From Nakamurella deserti (GTDB taxonomy: Bacteria; Actinomycetota; Actinomycetes; Mycobacteriales; Nakamurellaceae): a stretch of DNA of 64,000 bases. Each line of letters starts with the position of its first letter. Positions within the stretch are counted from its first letter, which is position 1. The notes below the pieces were generated by a model. It ran no database searches, was not told the DNA's origin, and saw only the letters and a list, made by a program, of their open reading frames with translations. The stretch spans positions 124,001 to 188,000 of the forward strand of contig NZ_QCXS01000002.1 of assembly GCF_003260015.1 (NCBI RefSeq). Reading direction: 5' to 3'. Positions 61,215 through 64,000 of the stretch are shown here, in pieces. The position numbers and the translations under genes are program-made.

Positions 61215-62132
61215 TCAGGCCGACGCCAGCGTCAACCGCTGGTGCGACTGCCGCTCGACCGCCTCCAGCGCCACCGGCGGCCGGTCGTACATCAACTGGA
61301 TGCGGGCGTTGAACAGGGCGGGCCACAGGCTCGCCGCCCAGGCGACCTCGGCCTCCTCACGGCTGAAGCGGCGGTCACGCGCGGACTGGTAGGCGTCCAG
61401 GAACGCCGCCGAGCTCTCCACCGGCGCCAACGTCGGCGACGCGTTGCTGGCGAAACTGCCCGCCGCCGCCCCGGCCAGGGCGGCCTCCGGCAGCCAGGCG
61501 AGGCTGTCCCAGTCGTGCACCACGAACGGCTCGTCCCCGCGCCACCGGATGTTTTGGGCCTCCCAGTCGGCGTGCCCCAGGACCGACGGCAGCCCGGTGG
61601 CCCGCAGCCGTTGCCGGACCCGGTCCGACGCCCACCAGATGATCTCCGGCATCGGCGCCGTCCGCACCCAGTCCGGCTGCCACCACAGCTGCGGGAAGGC
61701 CACCTCGGCGGTCCAGTCCACCCACGGCGGAGGAGGCAGCGGGGGTGACTCCGGGCAGGCCGCGGTCAGGGACTGCGCACGGGCGAACAGTTGGCCGAAG
61801 GCGGCCGCGGTGGTCGGGTCATCCCCGGTCCGCACCTCCCCGCCGGGGCGCCACTCCTCGGCGTGCACCGCCTCGCCGCCCCGGAAGGTCACCGGCGTGA
61901 GCGGCCGGGCACACGGGAAGCCGAGGTCGGCCAGCCGTTCCTGCACCGCGACGCACGTTGCCGCACGGCCGTTCTCGTCGTGTCGAGCCTTGACCACCAG
62001 CTGCCGGCCGTCGGTCAGCTCCAGGCCGGTCACGTGTGACGCCTGCCGCCGTCCGAAGATCTCGCGTGCCGGTTCGGCCCCGAACTGCTCGAGGCACCAC
62101 GCCGACAACGCGCCCCACTCATCCACCCACAC
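61215..62132 (-). CDS. Aminoglycoside phosphotransferase (APH)-like kinase
   Basis: A 305-residue protein-kinase-like fold enzyme. The catalytic loop LGHADWEAQNIRW and the metal-binding VVHDWDS are clear, and LVVKARHDENG supplies the ATP lysine. The acceptor is unknown. Family members phosphorylate small alcohols, sugars or antibiotics, and nothing here shows drug resistance. It lies between the SARP gene and ideR, all leftward. Confidence 0.78.
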   Translation of the reverse strand: MWVDEWGALSAWCLEQFGAEPAREIFGRRQASHVTGLELTDGRQLVVKARHDENGRAATCVAVQERLADLGFPCARPLTPVTFRGGEAVHAEEWRPGGEVRTGDDPTTAAAFGQLFARAQSLTAACPESPPLPPPPWVDWTAEVAFPQLWWQPDWVRTAPMPEIIWWASDRVRQRLRATGLPSVLGHADWEAQNIRWRGDEPFVVHDWDSLAWLPEAALAGAAAGSFASNASPTLAPVESSAAFLDAYQSARDRRFSREEAEVAWAASLWPALFNARIQLMYDRPPVALEAVERQSHQRLTLASA

Positions 62133-62186
62133 CGCGCACGAACCGTCCTGACAACGCGGGAAGTGCTGGATCCTGTCTCCCAGTCC

Positions 62187-62204
62187 GGCCGGCGACCGCC
62201 GGCC
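62187..62204 (-). other. Short GC-rich palindrome after ideR
   Basis: GGCCGGCG and CGCCGGCC, 8-bp arms with a 2-nt loop, lie 66 bp downstream of the ideR stop on its strand. They could slow transcription between ideR and the kinase gene. There is no T-run. Confidence 0.3.
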
Positions 62205-62270
62205 GCAGCCGGTCGGTGTCGACGGGTGGCGGTCGCGTACCCGCCGTCCGCATGCTACCGATCCCGGACG

Positions 62271-62963
62271 TCAGGAGGCGGCGGCGCGGACCTGGATGCC
62301 GCGGGCGACGTCGCGGGGGAGCTCGGTGGTGTGGGGTCCGTCGATGACGGTCAGAGCGGTGCCGCGCATGCTGAACTCGAGGACCGCACCGGGCTTGATG
62401 CCACCGCGGTGCAGTCGCTCCATCATGTCGGGGGAGTTCTGGATCGGTTCGATGATGCGCCGCACCTGGTAGGAGCCGGCGGTACGGGCCGCCTCTTCGG
62501 CGGTCATCAGGTCGGCGTGCGTTTCGGTGTCCGGGAACGGGTCCTGCCCCAGCTGGTCCAACCCGGGGATGGGGTTGCCGTAGGGCGAGTACTGGGGGTG
62601 GTTGAGGATCTCGACGAGGCGCTGCTCGACCGCCTCGCTCATCACGTGCTCCCAGCGGCAGGCCTCGATGTGCACCTCGCGCCAGTCCAGCCCGATCACG
62701 TCCATCAGCAGCCGTTCGGCCAGCCGGTGCTTGCGCATGACGGCGGTCGCGCGGTCACGGCCGTCACCGGTCAGCTCGAGGTGCCGGTCGTCGGAGACCA
62801 CCAGCAGGCCGTCCCGCTGCATCCGCGCGACGGTCTGGCTGACCGTCGGTCCCGACTGCAGGAGGCGCTCGGCGATCCGCGCGCGCAACGGGACGATGCC
62901 TTCCTCTTCGAGTTCGAAGATGGTCCGCAGGTACATCTCCGTGGTGTCGATCAGGTCGTTCAC
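62271..62963 (-). CDS. ideR: Iron-dependent repressor IdeR/DtxR
   Basis: A 230-residue metalloregulator that represses iron uptake and storage-linked genes when iron is sufficient. The N-terminal winged helix (LIDTTEMYLRTIFELEEEG; SGPTVSQTVARM) is followed by the dimer/metal domain. All metal ligands fall at classical positions: M10, H79, E83, H98, C102, E105, H106. An SH3-like C-terminal domain follows. The GTG start at 62963 gives exactly the length known for mycobacterial IdeR; GAAGGGGA lies 10 nt upstream. Confidence 0.94.
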   Translation of the reverse strand: MNDLIDTTEMYLRTIFELEEEGIVPLRARIAERLLQSGPTVSQTVARMQRDGLLVVSDDRHLELTGDGRDRATAVMRKHRLAERLLMDVIGLDWREVHIEACRWEHVMSEAVEQRLVEILNHPQYSPYGNPIPGLDQLGQDPFPDTETHADLMTAEEAARTAGSYQVRRIIEPIQNSPDMMERLHRGGIKPGAVLEFSMRGTALTVIDGPHTTELPRDVARGIQVRAAAS

Positions 62964-62992
62964 TGGAATGATTCCCCTTCTTGGCCTTCTCG

Positions 62993-62998
62993 ATAGTA
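62993..62998 (-). promoter_or_regulatory. Possible -10 element of ideR
   Basis: TACTAT on the minus strand, 30 bp upstream of the ideR start, fits TAnnnT closely. No convincing -35 is present. Confidence 0.4.
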
Positions 62999-63069
62999 CG
63001 TGGGAGAGCCCGACGTCCCCGGCCGACCGCACCCGGTGGCCGGAACCCGACCCGTGGAGGACCGACGCG

Positions 63070-63900
63070 ATGGCAGCGGTGCTGGTGACAGCGGTGGAGC
63101 TGGCCGAGGAGCTGATCGGCGACCGGCCGCCGGTGGTGCTCGACGTCCGGTGGAGCCTGGCCGGCAGCGATCCGGAGGGGTACCGCGCCGGGCACGTCCC
63201 CGGCTCGCTCTTCGTCGATCTCGACGCCGACCTCGCCGCGCCGGTCGGGAACGGCTCGGGCGGTCGGCACCCGTTGCCCGATCCGGCGGCGCTGCAGGCG
63301 ACCTGGCGTCGGGTGGGTATCCGGGCCACCGACGGCGTGGTCGTCTACGACGCGGACAACGCGTCGGCGGCCGCCCGGGCCTGGTGGCTGTTGCGCTGGT
63401 CCGGGCTGACCGACGTCCGGGTGCTCGACGGTGGGATGGCCGCGTGGCGGGCCGCCGGACTCTGGGTCAAGGCCGGCAGCGGCACCCCGCTGGTGCCGGG
63501 CACGGTGCGGGTACGCCCGGGCGGGATGCCCACGGTGGACGCCGACGGTGCGGCGGCGCTGGCCGCCGGAGGTGCGCTGGTCGACGCCCGGGCCGCGGCG
63601 CGGTTCCGCGGCGAGGTCGAGCCGGTGGATCCCGTGGCCGGGCACATCCCGGGAGCGGTCAACGTTCCGTTCACCTCGCTGGTGACCGAGGACGGCCGCT
63701 TCCGGTCGGCCGACGAGATCGGGGCGGCGTTCGCCGCGGTGCGGCTGCGGCCCGGGACGACCGCCGCGGCGTCCTGCGGCTCGGGGGTGACCGCCTGTCA
63801 CCTGGTGCTGGCGGGCGCCGTCGCCGGCATCGACCTGGCGCTGTACCCGGGTTCGTGGTCGCAGTGGTGCGCGCTCGGCCGACCGGTCGAGGTCGGCTGA
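63070..63900 (+). CDS. Thiosulfate/3-mercaptopyruvate sulfurtransferase (two rhodanese domains)
   Basis: A 276-residue tandem rhodanese. The N-terminal domain is inactive-type (VVLDVRWSL, GYRAGHVPGSLFVDLD). The C-terminal one has the active-site loop SCGSGVTA with catalytic C236, the CGSGVT(S/A) pattern of this enzyme group. VDARAAARFRGEVEPVDPVA and GHIPGAVNVPFTSLV are also typical. It transfers sulfur to cyanide or thiol acceptors in the cytoplasm. ATG 63070 follows GTGGAGGACCGACGCG. It is divergent from ideR. Confidence 0.9.
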   Translation: MAAVLVTAVELAEELIGDRPPVVLDVRWSLAGSDPEGYRAGHVPGSLFVDLDADLAAPVGNGSGGRHPLPDPAALQATWRRVGIRATDGVVVYDADNASAAARAWWLLRWSGLTDVRVLDGGMAAWRAAGLWVKAGSGTPLVPGTVRVRPGGMPTVDADGAAALAAGGALVDARAAARFRGEVEPVDPVAGHIPGAVNVPFTSLVTEDGRFRSADEIGAAFAAVRLRPGTTAAASCGSGVTACHLVLAGAVAGIDLALYPGSWSQWCALGRPVEVG

Positions 63901-63909
63901 CGGCCGCGA

Positions 63910-64000
63910 TCAGCCGATGTCCCGGCGGCGGAAGCCGGTGAACGCCGCCGCCACCAGAACCATGGTGATCGCGGTGAGGACCACGAGCGGGGTGGCCGGC
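63910..64000 (-). CDS. C-terminal end of an ABC-2-type permease, cut by window edge
   Basis: Only the last 29 codons are in the window. They end in a hydrophobic helix (TPLVVLTAITMVLVAAAF) followed by TGFRRRDIG and the stop. A final membrane helix plus FRRRD(I/L) is typical of ABC-2 drug or export permeases. The identity is tentative. Confidence 0.55.
   Translation of the reverse strand, partial: PATPLVVLTAITMVLVAAAFTGFRRRDIG

Noticed and set aside
61215-62132. Antibiotic-resistance aminoglycoside phosphotransferase
   Set aside because: Only the general APH fold motifs are visible; nothing supports a resistance substrate.

Overview
The window is a GC-rich chromosome segment from an actinobacterium. 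Supporting signs are a Wag31/DivIVA gene, SepF, an IdeR-type iron regulator whose metal ligands sit at the same numbers as in mycobacterial IdeR, a translational T-box in front of ileS, a SARP regulator, and a MurE with the DNPR motif that goes with meso-diaminopimelate peptidoglycan. A lineage near Nakamurellales/Frankiales/Geodermatophilales would fit, but I cannot fix the genus from sequence reading alone.

Region 1 (1-21070) is the division and cell-wall cluster: murE (5' truncated), murF, mraY, murD, ftsW, murG, murC and ftsQ, a run in which nearly every stop codon overlaps the next start. Three unrelated genes (a DUF2237 protein, a small membrane protein, a COG3910-like ATPase) then separate ftsQ from ftsZ. 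After ftsZ come pgeF, sepF, yggT, divIVA and T-box-controlled ileS. ftsA is absent, as expected for the phylum, and the YggS gene often found beside sepF is missing.

Region 2 (21071-23361) holds a DUF559 nuclease-like gene bracketed by two near-identical perfect palindromes, then a D-serine dehydratase/alanine-racemase-fold enzyme.

Region 3 (23362-61101) is a large extracellular contractile injection system (eCIS) locus with unusual accessory genes. The contractile particle is complete in outline: sheath, two tube proteins, a tail-assembly-like protein, a 53-residue DUF6760-like protein, a LysM tube-adaptor, VgrG-like spike, PAAR tip, gp25, baseplate J, tail protein I, AAA+ ATPase and DUF4255 cap. 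A DUF4157 protein lies upstream of the sheath. Next to it is a 1300-residue protein that shares its N-terminal LGLQRAAGN motif and ends in a cytidine-deaminase-like domain (HAE plus PCxxC), so I read it as a candidate nucleic-acid-editing effector. The accessory side has two tandem dynamin-like GTPases (IniA/IniC-like), an Hsp70-like protein fused through a membrane segment to an extracytoplasmic beta-propeller, a peptidoglycan hydrolase with three catalytic domains, and several membrane proteins with Ig-like or discoidin-like ectodomains. Three proteins here start with the same zinc-ribbon signature. No tail-fibre gene is recognisable.

Control of the locus can partly be read from the DNA. 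Four GTTGA-centred heptamers at 11-23-11 bp spacing precede a -10-like CACAAT upstream of the first (LuxR-type) gene of the main operon. This is the layout of SARP binding sites, and a SARP-type regulator is encoded at the other end of the locus.

Region 4 (61102-64000) returns to housekeeping genes: an APH-like kinase, IdeR, a thiosulfate/3-mercaptopyruvate sulfurtransferase and the tail end of an ABC-2-type permease.

A recurring feature is tandem DNA repeats that start at or across a stop codon (after the DUF2237 gene, divIVA and the Ig/SPOR-like gene), as if gene 3' ends had been tandemly duplicated.
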